64,000 nt of DNA from an uncultured Oleispira sp. (GCA_913061415.1 CAJXUD010000014.1:1-64000); one strand, 5' to 3'; shown: positions 19,379 through 28,561, counted from the stretch's first letter. Numbers and translations: made by a program. The notes: generated by a model not told the origin, from the letters alone.

Positions 19379-19873
19379 ATGGGAATTTGCGCACAAGAAC
19401 TTCGTCAGTGGGTGATTAAACCTACCTTAAAACGACTTGGAGTTTACAGTAAAACAGCCGAAAATTTATTGCTGGCCACGGCTGCTCAAGAATCTGGTTT
19501 AGGCTCGCATATAAAACCCGCAGGCCAAAGAGCTCTGGGAATATACCAAATTCATAGTTTAAGCCATCGCCATATATGGGATGATCATCTTGCAAAACAT
19601 AGTAATATGGCCAGCATTGTTCGAGGCCTAGCAAGCCAACACGACTTTTTAACACAGCCTCATGCAGAGCTCGCGACGAATCTCTCATATGCCACAGCGA
19701 TTGCTTGGTTTATGTACGCACGCCACCCCAACTTCACCCTACCAAAAACCAATGATATCGATGCCCTAGCAGAAACTTGGAAGCGCTTTTATCACCCAAA
19801 GCACAACTGCTCTACCGCAGATTTCAGTGAAAACTTCATGCGCTATATAACGATTAACGAAGTCGCTGCATAA
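19379..19873 (+). CDS. small lysozyme/transglycosylase-like protein
   Basis: Protein of 164 residues from the ATG at 19379, which has AAGGA seven bases upstream; an ATG at 19349 has none. LLLATAAQESGLGSHIK with ALGIYQIHSLSHRHIWDD resembles the Glu-containing core of lysozyme-fold peptidoglycan hydrolases (AAQESGLG ... GIYQI), as in phage tail or endolysin proteins. No signal peptide is visible, so how it would meet peptidoglycan is unclear. Single gene between fnr and ttcA with no phage genes nearby. Function is a guess from the motif. Confidence 0.5.
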   Translation: MGICAQELRQWVIKPTLKRLGVYSKTAENLLLATAAQESGLGSHIKPAGQRALGIYQIHSLSHRHIWDDHLAKHSNMASIVRGLASQHDFLTQPHAELATNLSYATAIAWFMYARHPNFTLPKTNDIDALAETWKRFYHPKHNCSTADFSENFMRYITINEVAA

Positions 19874-20005
19874 CCATTTTTCATCACAAATCTGCAAGAC
19901 TTACTTGTAAAATTCTATACAAGACTAGTTTCCATGGCCTCATTCTGCTATAAGTCCTGTTTTCTGCGCTATCACATTTTTTTGATAAGGCACTTTGGAG
20001 AAGGC

Positions 20006-20962
20006 ATGTCGCAACTTTCGTCAGATACATCAATATCGTTAATAGAATCTTTAAACAAAAAAGAACGCCTAGAGTACAACAAACTCAGCAAGCGTCTTCG
20101 CCACAATGTGGGCAAGGCTATTGAAGATTTTAAAATGATTGAAGATGGCGACAAGATAATGGTTTGCTTGTCTGGCGGTAAAGATTCTTATGCCATGCTG
20201 GACATTCTTTTAAGCCTTAAGAAGAGTGCACCCATTCATTTTGATATTGTTGCCGTCAATATGGACCAAAAGCAGCCTGGCTTTCCAGAGCATATACTGC
20301 CTGCCTACTTAGAAGAGTTAGGCGTTGATTTCCATATTCTGGAGAAAGACACCTATAGCGTTGTAAAAGAGAAAGTGCCTGAAGGTAAAACAACTTGCTC
20401 GCTATGCTCTCGTTTACGCCGTGGCAGCCTGTATGGCTACGCAGAAAGCATTGGGGCCAATAAGATAGCGCTAGGTCATCACAGAGACGATATTATCGAA
20501 ACGCTCTTTCTGAATATGTTTTATGGTGCAAAACTAAAGTCGATGCCGCCTAAACTATTAAGTGACGATAAAAAGAATATTGTGATTCGCCCTCTGTCGT
20601 ATTGCAAAGAAGTCGATATTGCAGAGTTTGCACGCTTAAAAGAGTTTCCGATCATTCCGTGTAATTTATGCGGCTCGCAAGAGAACCTTCAGCGTCAGAA
20701 CATCAAGAAAATGTTAATCGATTGGGAAAAAGAACAGCCTGGTCGCAGCGAGAATATATTCCGTTCCATCGCTAACATTGCTCCATCACAACTGGCTGAC
20801 GGTAACTTGTTTGACTTTAAAGGTTTACAGCAGCAACAGCAAAAATCTCACCTAGGAGAGCGTTTGCCGTTGTTTAATTTAGATACTTCCGTTGAAGACG
20901 ACACCGTTATTGAAACGGCATCGGTTGCCTTAGAAGATTCAGTGCAAAGCTATCAGCCTTAA
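20006..20962 (+). CDS. ttcA: tRNA 2-thiocytidine(32) synthetase TtcA
   Basis: TtcA, 318 residues from the ATG at 20006 with GGAGAAGG just upstream; the frame is open to 19934 but that part is not family-like. It thiolates C32 of tRNA using an Fe-S cluster. The PP-loop [11 protein letters not shown] binds [13 protein letters not shown] and CNLCGSQ provide the three cluster cysteines. The last 40 residues are a Gln/Glu/acidic tail beyond the core. Stand-alone plus-strand gene, convergent with the gene at 20967. Confidence 0.95.
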   Translation: MSQLSSDTSISLIESLNKKERLEYNKLSKRLRHNVGKAIEDFKMIEDGDKIMVCLSGGKDSYAMLDILLSLKKSAPIHFDIVAVNMDQKQPGFPEHILPAYLEELGVDFHILEKDTYSVVKEKVPEGKTTCSLCSRLRRGSLYGYAESIGANKIALGHHRDDIIETLFLNMFYGAKLKSMPPKLLSDDKKNIVIRPLSYCKEVDIAEFARLKEFPIIPCNLCGSQENLQRQNIKKMLIDWEKEQPGRSENIFRSIANIAPSQLADGNLFDFKGLQQQQQKSHLGERLPLFNLDTSVEDDTVIETASVALEDSVQSYQP

Positions 20963-20966
20963 TGCC

Positions 20967-21479
20967 TTATTCGTGTTTTTTATGCAGCTTAATGCCACCA
21001 TCTATAAGCCGGGTAGTATGAACCTCATACTCACCTGGCCCCATAAGATAAAGCGTTAATCGATAACGACTCTCATCAACGATGTCTTCCATTATTGTTT
21101 CTATCGAGCACGCCCCTGCCATTAAACGGCCATCGGGTAATTCAAAGCGGTAATAGTGGTCATTATTGATTTCCTCGATGCTAATGGTTGAAAGCGGTGC
21201 TTGTTCAGTACCCGCAATACCTTCACGCAACCATTGAACATAGAGACGATGTGCACCCTTATCTTCGATCTTCATCAAGCGTATCGTGCCTTTTGTCGTT
21301 GAAGACCTCCAAGGACATATTTGGCTAACTTGCTTAATGCTTGGGGACATCTTATAAAATTCTTTAATTCTTAGATCTTCTACGGCAAAAGAAGATGTCG
21401 AGGCGGTAACAAACGCTAAGCCAAGCAGTAATACAGGTATTAACGTTAGGGCCGTTGGCTTTGAATTACGATAGATCAT
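20967..21479 (-). CDS. secreted hypothetical protein
   Basis: Not recognised. 170 residues from the ATG at 21479 (RBS AGAGG); a longer frame to 21512 is less likely. An N-terminal hydrophobic segment PVLLLGLAFVTASTSSFAVE fits a signal peptide cut near AVE, leaving a periplasmic beta-rich domain with two cysteines (C in QICPW and in AGACSIE) that could form a disulfide. It lies downstream of greB on the same strand. Confidence 0.6.
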   Translation of the reverse strand: MIYRNSKPTALTLIPVLLLGLAFVTASTSSFAVEDLRIKEFYKMSPSIKQVSQICPWRSSTTKGTIRLMKIEDKGAHRLYVQWLREGIAGTEQAPLSTISIEEINNDHYYRFELPDGRLMAGACSIETIMEDIVDESRYRLTLYLMGPGEYEVHTTRLIDGGIKLHKKHE

Positions 21480-21550
21480 AGAAACCTCTAATGTATCTTT
21501 AAGAGCAAACATAGTCCTTAAATATTAGCACTAAAATAAAATTTAGCCGC

Positions 21551-22123
21551 TTAAGCAGGTTTCGAATCAAACGTTAAAACCGATGGCGCTTGGTACCAAG
21601 TCTTTGTATCCCACTCGGGCTGTTGGTAATCAATTGCGACGATACAATAACTCACCTCACCTTTCGGCAATCTAACCTCGACTTCATCTTCTAATCGCTT
21701 ACCCAATAACCCTCGGGCAAGCGGCGCATCAACGCTAATATAATTATTAGGCAAGTCTATTTCATCTTCACCGACGACTCGATAACGGTATAAAACCTCA
21801 TCATCATCCTCTAGCTCAATCCAGGCACCAAAATAGATTCGATTGATATCCTGCGGCGGTCGATCAACGACATCACAGATTTCAATCCGCTTACGCAGAA
21901 ACCTAACTCTACGGTCTATCTCTCGTAAGCGCTTTTTCCCATAAATGTACTCAGCATTTTCTGAGCGATCGCCGAGTTTAGCGGCATCAGAAACTTGCTG
22001 GGTCACGACAGGTCGCTCTTTACGCCATAGAAAATCCAGCTCATCTTTCATCTGCTGCAATCCTCTAGGTGTAATCAAGTGCGCACGCCTAGGCAGAGGT
22101 TTTTTTTCTTTATTTTCGCTCAT
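21551..22123 (-). CDS. greB: transcription elongation factor GreB
   Basis: GreB, 190 residues. Rescues backtracked RNA polymerase by stimulating transcript cleavage. The N-terminal coiled coil opens with LITPRGLQQMKDELDFLWRKERP and contains DRSENAEYIYGKKRLREID, where the acidic tip residues D and E at the loop (GDRSENAEY) are those that act in the secondary channel. The C-terminal FKBP-like domain has SVDAPLARGLLGK. The basic KKRLREIDRRVRFLRKRI patch separates GreB from GreA. Divergent from the DnaJ-related gene. Confidence 0.95.
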   Translation of the reverse strand: MSENKEKKPLPRRAHLITPRGLQQMKDELDFLWRKERPVVTQQVSDAAKLGDRSENAEYIYGKKRLREIDRRVRFLRKRIEICDVVDRPPQDINRIYFGAWIELEDDDEVLYRYRVVGEDEIDLPNNYISVDAPLARGLLGKRLEDEVEVRLPKGEVSYCIVAIDYQQPEWDTKTWYQAPSVLTFDSKPA

Positions 22124-22131
22124 ATCAAACT

Positions 22132-22914
22132 TTGTCGTATACTCAATTTAGTCGCGTCAAATACTATAACCCAGTCTATTATGGCTGCCCAGAATCGAAT
22201 TTAAAAAAGGGGGTTTCTATCAATTCGCTCAAACACAAAGTGGCCCACGACAACCCTGAAGAAAAAATTAATGAATTACTCGATGTTCTAGAGCTCTTAT
22301 TAGAAGAAAAGGCATTAGAAGCTCAGACATTAGAAGGTCAGGCAGAGGGCTTTTCTGAGCATCAACTGCTAACGCTTTTACAAGAGCCGCCTCATGCGTT
22401 TTTCGCCGCTGATGCGATGCGTAACCCTTTATTGTTATTCCAAACGCATTTTTTACTTTTTCATTGCCTATATTTATTGCGTAACCGTTGGCAGAAAAAT
22501 CGCTATGCTTCTTTAGAAATCTCAGCTTTATCCATTAAAAAGATTGGCATTACATCTTTAATAAGCACGGTAGATTCAGCAACGAGTTCTCATGGCCATA
22601 CCGATCAGTTATTATTGAATGCAGATCCTCTAGCTCAATATTATTTAGATTGGTCTCATTTCTCTAATACCAGTAGTGAAGATGTTGATTCACTACTGGA
22701 TAGCTTTTGGAAAAAAGTTTATCAACCACAATCAGCCGAAGACCTTCAGCAAGCACTCAATATTATGGAGTTAGAAGCCCCCCTTCCCCTGCTTCAGTTA
22801 AAGCAACAATATCGCCGTTTAGCACAGCGTTTTCATCCGGATAAAGGCGGTGAAAGTGAGCATTTCAAGAAGATTTGCCAAGCGTTTCATCAACTGCGAC
22901 AATCTCTCAATTAA
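22132..22914 (+). CDS. DnaJ-related protein with C-terminal J domain
   Basis: Up to 260 residues. The C-terminal 45 residues form a J domain fragment: LQLKQQYRRLAQRFHPDKGG with the HPD tripeptide that stimulates DnaK. The rest (KINELLDVLELLLEEKALE to FSNTSSEDVDSLLDSFWKKVYQP) resembles the DnaJ-related N-terminal family of marine gammaproteobacteria. No ATG lies at the 5' end: the frame opens at a TTG (22132) without a ribosome site, while an ATC at 22219 is preceded by AAAAAAGGGGG at good distance. The true start is therefore uncertain. Function presumably as a DnaK co-chaperone. Confidence 0.75.
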   Translation: MSYTQFSRVKYYNPVYYGCPESNLKKGVSINSLKHKVAHDNPEEKINELLDVLELLLEEKALEAQTLEGQAEGFSEHQLLTLLQEPPHAFFAADAMRNPLLLFQTHFLLFHCLYLLRNRWQKNRYASLEISALSIKKIGITSLISTVDSATSSHGHTDQLLLNADPLAQYYLDWSHFSNTSSEDVDSLLDSFWKKVYQPQSAEDLQQALNIMELEAPLPLLQLKQQYRRLAQRFHPDKGGESEHFKKICQAFHQLRQSLN

Positions 22915-22965
22915 GCTGAATTCAACCGATCCTATTCCGAATTCTTATTAAGGTGACCCACTATT

Positions 22966-24009
22966 ATGCACTCTCGCTTGATCTCTTTATTACTCGCCCC
23001 AGTATGTTTATTACTGAGCCTTTCAACTCAGGCTTTAGTCGTTTTGCAATATCATCATGTTGATGATGTCAGCCCTCAATCAACAACGATTAGCCCTGCA
23101 AAGTTTTTAGAGCATATGCAGCTCATTGAAGATTTAGGATTAGAGGTTGTTGACCTTGAGTCGGCGACACGAGACATACTTTCAGGTAATTCTCAGCACA
23201 CCCAATCAGATAAACCAAAAGTCGCGATCAGTTTTGATGATGCCTACGCCTCTATTTTTAAAAACGCTTATCCAGAATTAAAGCGTCGCAATTGGCCTTT
23301 TACTGTATTTGTAAATACCCGCCCAGTAAACCAAGGCAATCGTGGCATTATGAGCTGGGAACAAATCAAGCAACTCGTTGATGATGGAGTCGTAATTGCC
23401 AACCACTCGGTCACTCATGCACATTTACCTACGATTCCTGAAGGCTTAACCTTAGCCCAATGGCTAGACCAAGAAATATTGGCGACTCAAATTGAGTTAG
23501 AAAAGCGCCTTGGCAAGGTAGGCAATATGCTTGCTTACCCATACGGTGAATTTACCTTAGCCATGATTCCTTGGTTAGAAAAACATAACATGCTGGCATA
23601 TGGACAGCAGTCTGGGCCTATTGGCGAAACGAGCCATCCTCAAGCGCTTTCTCGCTTCCCGGCGGCTGGGGTTTATGCCGATGTTAAAAGCTTAAAAACA
23701 AAGCTATTAAGCCTAGCGCTTCCTATCGAAAAATCTCAATTGCATGACCCTATTGTTCTGCCTGAAAATAACCCACCAGCCTTTAAGGTTGATTTATTAA
23801 AGGCTGATTATAACCCTGCCGGTATTCAATGTTTTGCAAGTTCGCAGGGGGCTATCGATACAAAAGTTGAAAAGATTAATGCTGGTTATGTATTAACAAC
23901 GCAAGCGCCTAAGGCTATGAATGGCGCACGCGGTCGCTATAACTGTACAGTAATGAGCAGTCAAAAAGGTCGTTTCTACTGGTATTCCCAGCCTTGGCAG
24001 TTCTTTTAA
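22966..24009 (+). CDS. secreted polysaccharide deacetylase family protein
   Basis: 347-residue protein with a signal peptide (LLLAPVCLLLSLSTQALV). The NodB-type deacetylase domain follows: LQYHHVDD, KVAISFDDAYASI with the catalytic/metal aspartates, and IANHSVTHAHLP with the metal histidines, then LAYPYGEF. This arrangement is like the N-terminal domain of PgaB-type N-deacetylases. The last 90 residues form an extra C-terminal domain with two cysteines. Substrate likely N-acetylated cell-surface glycan, not determined. RBS AAGGTG. Confidence 0.85.
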   Translation: MHSRLISLLLAPVCLLLSLSTQALVVLQYHHVDDVSPQSTTISPAKFLEHMQLIEDLGLEVVDLESATRDILSGNSQHTQSDKPKVAISFDDAYASIFKNAYPELKRRNWPFTVFVNTRPVNQGNRGIMSWEQIKQLVDDGVVIANHSVTHAHLPTIPEGLTLAQWLDQEILATQIELEKRLGKVGNMLAYPYGEFTLAMIPWLEKHNMLAYGQQSGPIGETSHPQALSRFPAAGVYADVKSLKTKLLSLALPIEKSQLHDPIVLPENNPPAFKVDLLKADYNPAGIQCFASSQGAIDTKVEKINAGYVLTTQAPKAMNGARGRYNCTVMSSQKGRFYWYSQPWQFF

Positions 24010-24028
24010 TCTTTGCAGTTTGATCCTG

Positions 24029-24060
24029 TATTAACGATAGATCTTATTAACGATAGCTCC
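24029..24060. repeat. 16-nt tandem duplication
   Basis: TATTAACGATAGATCT (24029-24044) followed by TATTAACGATAGCTCC (24045-24060), just after the deacetylase stop codon. Confidence 0.85.
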
Positions 24061-24089
24061 TGTGCACGCTTAATACGCACAGGATTTTT
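24058..24089 (+). terminator. terminator at convergent gene ends
   Basis: TCCTGTGC (24058-24065) pairs with GCACAGGA (24077-24084), loop of 11, followed by TTTTTC. It overlaps the last codons of the convergent metallopeptidase gene. Confidence 0.8.
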
Positions 24090-24801
24090 CAATATTTCTC
24101 AGTTCAATTTCACGCGTTTTATAATCAGGCAGCTTTTCAGCCATTAAGCGATAGAAGTTAGCACTATGATCAAAATAGTGACTGTGACAAAGTTCGTGAA
24201 CCACCACCATTTCTATAATGCTCGGACTCAGTTCGAGTAACTTCAAACTTAAATTGATATTTCCCTTACTCGACAAAGACCCCCAGCGGCTACGCATCTT
24301 TTTTACTCTGAGTACCGGCCGAGCAATAAGTGCTCCTTGAGAAAAGTGAGGCCACCATTTATCGATCAGCTGCTCAAAGACTTCTTTCGCTTGTGTACGC
24401 TGCCAAGCTTCAACTTTTGCTAATAAATTTTGCTCAGTCCACGACTGCGGGTAATAACAAGTATCTTCTATCAAAACAGGCTGCTTACTTTTTTGTGTAC
24501 TTTGCTGAAAGCGATAATACTTGCCCAAATACTGCATTTTTTCTTTCTGAGACTGCTCGACCTTATTAAAATGAGTTAAACGGTTTTCTAGCCAAGCCGT
24601 ATGTTGTGACAAAAAAGCTAACAGCTCATTTTGAGGACAGCGCAGCGGTACTTTTACTTCAACCTCACCCTTTGCATTAATGCCCAAGCGCAACGATTTC
24701 CGCTTCATAGCATGAATAGTTACCACGACTTCACGACCTTGTAACTCAATGGACGTTTGATGAATGGATTTATGCCTGACCGATTGCCTCAACGGACTCA
24801 T
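24070..24801 (-). CDS. YgjP-like zinc metallopeptidase (M48/DUF45)
   Basis: 243-residue protein of the YgjP/DUF45 family. The zinc site reads VVVHELCHSHYFDHSANFY, that is HExxH with a third histidine a few residues on, preceded by KKMRSRWGSLSSKGNINLSL, the family's second signature. Relatives are found beside restriction or helicase genes or alone, and their substrate is unknown. Here it is a single minus-strand gene, its start 50 bases from the divergent UPF0149 gene. Confidence 0.88.
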   Translation of the reverse strand: MSPLRQSVRHKSIHQTSIELQGREVVVTIHAMKRKSLRLGINAKGEVEVKVPLRCPQNELLAFLSQHTAWLENRLTHFNKVEQSQKEKMQYLGKYYRFQQSTQKSKQPVLIEDTCYYPQSWTEQNLLAKVEAWQRTQAKEVFEQLIDKWWPHFSQGALIARPVLRVKKMRSRWGSLSSKGNINLSLKLLELSPSIIEMVVVHELCHSHYFDHSANFYRLMAEKLPDYKTREIELRNIEKSCAY

Positions 24802-24851
24802 GTTCTTTGTCTTTTCCTGTTATAATTAGACCAATTATTGGAGAGTATTGT

Positions 24852-25439
24852 ATGTCTGACTTGTTATCGATCCCAGCTTTAGATGAAGATGAATTAGAAC
24901 TTCTTGGCCAAATGCTTGAAGATGAGCTTGAACGCCAGGATTCATTTGATTTTTTTGAAGCGCACGGTCTTCTTACCGCTATAAAAACTGGCCCTATAGA
25001 TCTTGAGTGGTCTGAAATTTATGCCATTATTCTTCCTGAAAAAACAGCTTTTACTGATGAGCAGTTAGAACGTGTTCAACGCTTATTAAGAAAGTTAAGC
25101 TATGAAATTCAAGCGTGGTTGGATTATGGGGAAGACTTCCCTGTGCCTTGCGACTTAACGCTTCAAGTTGAAGACGATGATGAAGAAGGTTCTCCACTAG
25201 AAGCGTGGGCAGCGGGCTTCATGGCCGGCGTATTACAAAATGAGGAAGCCTGGTACGCTAAAAACGAAGACCAGATGGCCGAATGGATTTTCCCAATTAT
25301 GTATGCATCAGGCCTGTTTGCCGAAGAAGCCGAAATGGCTGACATTGATGAAGACGGTGATTTATCAGATCAAATGTGTAACAACATTCCACCCGCCATC
25401 ATTGAGATGTTCTTACATTTTCATGCCGCCAAGGGCTAA
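24852..25439 (+). CDS. UPF0149 (YgfB/YecA) family protein
   Basis: 195-residue acidic all-helical protein from the ATG at 24852 (TGGAGAG upstream; upstream in-frame codons lack a site). LLTAIKTGPIDLEWSEI and SPLEAWAAGFMAGV are the family landmarks. It lacks the C-terminal SEC-C zinc motif of the longer YecA form. Members are uncharacterised apart from isolated regulatory roles. Convergent with the phosphatase gene at 25491; GTGGCC/GGCCAC at 25464-25485 is a possible weak hairpin between them. Confidence 0.85.
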   Translation: MSDLLSIPALDEDELELLGQMLEDELERQDSFDFFEAHGLLTAIKTGPIDLEWSEIYAIILPEKTAFTDEQLERVQRLLRKLSYEIQAWLDYGEDFPVPCDLTLQVEDDDEEGSPLEAWAAGFMAGVLQNEEAWYAKNEDQMAEWIFPIMYASGLFAEEAEMADIDEDGDLSDQMCNNIPPAIIEMFLHFHAAKG

Positions 25440-25490
25440 TCTCAGTTCTTAAACATAGACAAAGTGGCCTCGATACAGCGGCCACGCTCT

Positions 25491-26684
25491 CTAACAAGAA
25501 CGATTTTCATCTAAAAATCCCAAATCATCGTCATTAAATTCGATTTCTCCAGCGTGTATGCAAACTAGGCTAATATCATCATCTTGAGCATATTCACCTA
25601 CCTGATGAGCCATAAATTGATAAAGTTCTTGGCGTATTACATCAATATTGCATTTGGAAAGCTGTAAAGCAGACTCAAAACGTGAGCGACCAAATAACTC
25701 ACCTTCTTGATTGCAGGCTTCTAAAATACCGTCGGTATAGAGAATCACTTTATTGTCTGGCCGAAGATCAAATTCTGAGTAACTAGCATCAAACTCATTG
25801 TCTTCTAATATACCCAACGGCATATGTTGTGAGGGTATTCTCTGCTGTATTTTAAATTGATCATCCAATATTAAGCTGTCATGAAGGCCACCCGTCCATA
25901 ACTTAATGTTATCTCCAGTAGCATTTAACTTACCAACCACCGCCGCACAAAACATATAATCGGGTAAAAATTTAACCAAAACCCGATTCATTTCTCGCGC
26001 CAGATCACCAACTGATAGCTGTTTATCCACGAAAGAATGAAATGATTGCGAGAGTGGTAAGCTACCCAAAGCGGCAGGCAATCCATGCCCCGTAAAATCA
26101 CCCAGCATAATATAAATTCCACCATCGAGTGCCTTTGCAACTAATAACACATCACCATTAAATTGGGATGCACTTGAAATATAAGTCTCGATGCTTTTAC
26201 TATTTTGATAATTAATTTGAGTTGCATGGTCAAACACATGCTGAGCCATTTCTTGCTCTTGCAGCATGTGAGAATGCAGATAGGTCAGTTCTGCGTGCTG
26301 TTTTTTTGCTTTCCTATGCAGTTCGATCGTTCGAATGTGAGCGGCAATTTTTGCATTAAACATAATTTGATTAAAAGGCCTAACCAAATAATCATCACCA
26401 AACTCTAGGCAGCGCACTAACGCATCCTCATCCTGCAATGCAGTAATAAAAATAATTGGCACAAAATCATCACCAACCACTACTTTAAGTTGCTTAGCCG
26501 CTGAATAACCGTCAGTACCAGGCATAACGACGTCCATAAAGATTACATCAGCGCCATGCTCACGATAAGACTGCAGCGCTTCTTCTGCGCTACCACACGG
26601 TATAGGTTCATGATCATTTAAAGTAACTAAGTGTGATAACAGAATACGATTGGCTTCTAAGTCATCAACAATCAAAATACGCAT
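25491..26684 (-). CDS. response regulator with PP2C-type (RsbU-like) phosphatase domain
   Basis: 397 residues. A receiver domain occupies about 1-120, with acidic pocket DD near residue 7, phospho-acceptor Asp in ADVIFMDVVMPGTDG and Lys/Thr positions in FITAL and VRPFNQ. A coiled linker (about 125-165) leads into a SpoIIE/RsbU-like PP2C phosphatase (about 180-385): GGIYIMLGDFTGHGLPAALG and VILYTDGILEACNQEGELFG hold the metal-binding aspartates. Such proteins dephosphorylate a STAS anti-sigma antagonist, and a STAS gene lies two bases upstream of it on the same strand, so the pair likely forms a partner-switching switch. A kinase partner is not in view. Confidence 0.92.
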   Translation of the reverse strand: MRILIVDDLEANRILLSHLVTLNDHEPIPCGSAEEALQSYREHGADVIFMDVVMPGTDGYSAAKQLKVVVGDDFVPIIFITALQDEDALVRCLEFGDDYLVRPFNQIMFNAKIAAHIRTIELHRKAKKQHAELTYLHSHMLQEQEMAQHVFDHATQINYQNSKSIETYISSASQFNGDVLLVAKALDGGIYIMLGDFTGHGLPAALGSLPLSQSFHSFVDKQLSVGDLAREMNRVLVKFLPDYMFCAAVVGKLNATGDNIKLWTGGLHDSLILDDQFKIQQRIPSQHMPLGILEDNEFDASYSEFDLRPDNKVILYTDGILEACNQEGELFGRSRFESALQLSKCNIDVIRQELYQFMAHQVGEYAQDDDISLVCIHAGEIEFNDDDLGFLDENRSC

Positions 26685-26686
26685 GG

Positions 26687-26995
26687 CTAGTTAACCTTAA
26701 AGAAGTTATCGAGTCTCGCGGCAAATAGCGCGTCACGAATATGAGGGCGGCAATGTTTTAACTCTATATTGCCCGCATCCATATTCAACTCTTTCTTCAA
26801 CGTTAGTAATAGACCCATTCCAGAGCTATCCATGTGTTCCGACTGTGATAAGTCGATGATGATATTTTCTACAGGGTCATCATCGACAATAGAATAGGCA
26901 TTGCGGAAGTCCTGCAAGATAGAAAAATCAAACCGCCCTACAATAGTAATCTCAAGCTGATTACCCTGTCGCATACTACTGACAACTGCCGTCAT
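26687..26995 (-). CDS. STAS-domain protein (anti-sigma factor antagonist-like)
   Basis: 102-residue single STAS domain. DLSQSEHMDSSGMGLLLTLKK contains the phosphorylatable serine in the DSSGMG loop, as in SpoIIAA and RsbV. It would be controlled by phosphorylation and be the substrate of the PP2C-type phosphatase encoded two bases downstream. The expected HPK-type kinase or anti-sigma factor is absent from the window, so the output is unknown. In gammaproteobacteria such pairs often act on biofilm, motility or type VI functions rather than a sigma factor. Confidence 0.9.
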   Translation of the reverse strand: MTAVVSSMRQGNQLEITIVGRFDFSILQDFRNAYSIVDDDPVENIIIDLSQSEHMDSSGMGLLLTLKKELNMDAGNIELKHCRPHIRDALFAARLDNFFKVN

Positions 26996-27118
26996 ACCGA
27001 TAACTCCTCACTATATGCATTAAGTGTAGATGTAATTTGACGGTTTTCATGTTGATCACGTTTAAATGAATGGTTTTTCTCATTCAGCCATGGAGTGCTT
27101 CTTACCTTATTGGAAGCC

Positions 27119-28459
27119 TTATTCAGCCAGCCAAACTTCAACTCTGCGATTTTTATAGCGTCCCGAATCTCGATCGTTAGAAGCAACGGGCAATTGTTCT
27201 CCATAACCTAAAGAGTGCTTAGGGTAGATCCCTAGTTTAACAAGCGCTCGGCGAACGGCCATAGCCCTCAATTTCGATAATAATTGAGCTCGTTCCACCG
27301 ATTTTTTTTGATCACCAAAACCAATTAATACCAGTTTTTTATCAGGGTGTGTTTCTATAAATTGAGCCAATCGGTCAATATCGCGCAATGCTCGATTATC
27401 AAGCTGAGCACTGCCCTGTTTAAAACGAAAATTAACCGTTAACCGATGCTGTGAAGGGGTTAGCTGTTTGAAGTCTTGAGGTAAATCAGAATAAGATTCT
27501 GGTATTATCGATTCTACAAACTGCGCAACAAATCCATTATCAGCCACAGTGCCTTGCCCTAAAACCCCCTCTACAAATGTAATAAAATCGATAACATTTT
27601 CATTGCTCGGCTGATCATCCGTATAAAAATACAAACGCCTTGAAAGTGCATAATCTTCTGTCGCGATATTCAATGTATTAGGGGTTAATGCCTTACTCAA
27701 GCCATCTGAAATAGAAATTAGCTTAGCCCGACGTACTGAAGGTAAGCCCACAAAGCCAATACCATGAATATCATTACTGACCTCATCAGACAATTCGTCA
27801 TTCGACTCGAAGCGCTTAGCATTTGGGCTTAATGAATACTCTTTACCCAATACCATTCGCTTAAAGCTATCCCACGTTCCTGAGCGATCATCACGGCTGT
27901 AGAGCTTAATGTCAGCAAAACGACCTCCTAACTGAGACCAGTTATTAATTTCGCCGGAGAATATCTGGCCCAACTGCTTAATACTTAATTGATTAATCGG
28001 ATTATTAGGATTAATAATAATCGCTAGACCATCAATGCCAATAATATGCTCTGAGTGTTTATCGGTAAGGTCAGCAAAATCCGCTAGATCTTCGATTTCT
28101 TTGCGCTTTGCAGGGCGGGAAGCCGCCGCGATATCAGCGACTCCAGATTTTAGCCCTTGAAAACCAGTGCCCGAACCATGTGCCGCGATTTCAACCGTAA
28201 CCTTCCCACCCTGGCCTTTCATCATAGCCTCTATTCGCGTTTCATTATTGCCAAGATCAATCACAACAACATCGATTGCGCCTTTCGATAATAAATAATC
28301 TTTTACTAGCGCGGGGGCAAGGCGAGCACCAATGGTATTTGACCCATGAATAGTAAAAAGTGGCTCAGCGGAGGCCTTAGTAATAAACAATAAGCAGAAT
28401 AATAAAAGCGAAAAAAATCGACAGGATAAAATAGAAGAGAATTGAGATTGGTTATGCAT
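27119..28459 (-). CDS. phosphate-binding-like / OmpA fusion protein
   Basis: 446-residue exported protein. A signal peptide (FFSLLLFCLLFITKASA) is followed by a PstS-like periplasmic binding domain (about 33-320): FTIHGSNTIGARLAPAL, AAHGSGTGFQGLKSGVADIAAASRP and LYSRDDRSGTWDSFKRM are the phosphate-loop landmarks. The last 110 residues are an OmpA-type peptidoglycan-binding domain starting VNFRFKQGSAQLD and ending KNRRVEVWLAE. It probably senses or binds an oxyanion while anchored to the wall. About 120 bases upstream of the STAS gene on the same strand, so the three may form one signalling unit. Confidence 0.9.
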   Translation of the reverse strand: MHNQSQFSSILSCRFFSLLLFCLLFITKASAEPLFTIHGSNTIGARLAPALVKDYLLSKGAIDVVVIDLGNNETRIEAMMKGQGGKVTVEIAAHGSGTGFQGLKSGVADIAAASRPAKRKEIEDLADFADLTDKHSEHIIGIDGLAIIINPNNPINQLSIKQLGQIFSGEINNWSQLGGRFADIKLYSRDDRSGTWDSFKRMVLGKEYSLSPNAKRFESNDELSDEVSNDIHGIGFVGLPSVRRAKLISISDGLSKALTPNTLNIATEDYALSRRLYFYTDDQPSNENVIDFITFVEGVLGQGTVADNGFVAQFVESIIPESYSDLPQDFKQLTPSQHRLTVNFRFKQGSAQLDNRALRDIDRLAQFIETHPDKKLVLIGFGDQKKSVERAQLLSKLRAMAVRRALVKLGIYPKHSLGYGEQLPVASNDRDSGRYKNRRVEVWLAE

Positions 28460-28561
28460 ACAGTAGGCACCATCAAATAATTAGGATGGCGCACACTAAG
28501 AGATTTTTATTACCGTTGTATTACAAGTCGGTTAATTCTAGTCAAAAAATACGTTCACACA

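Noticed and set aside
26992-27204. 70-codon minus-strand frame ending at the STAS start
   Set aside because: It overlaps the end of the phosphate-binding/OmpA gene by 86 bases in another frame, has no clear start and no recognisable protein features.
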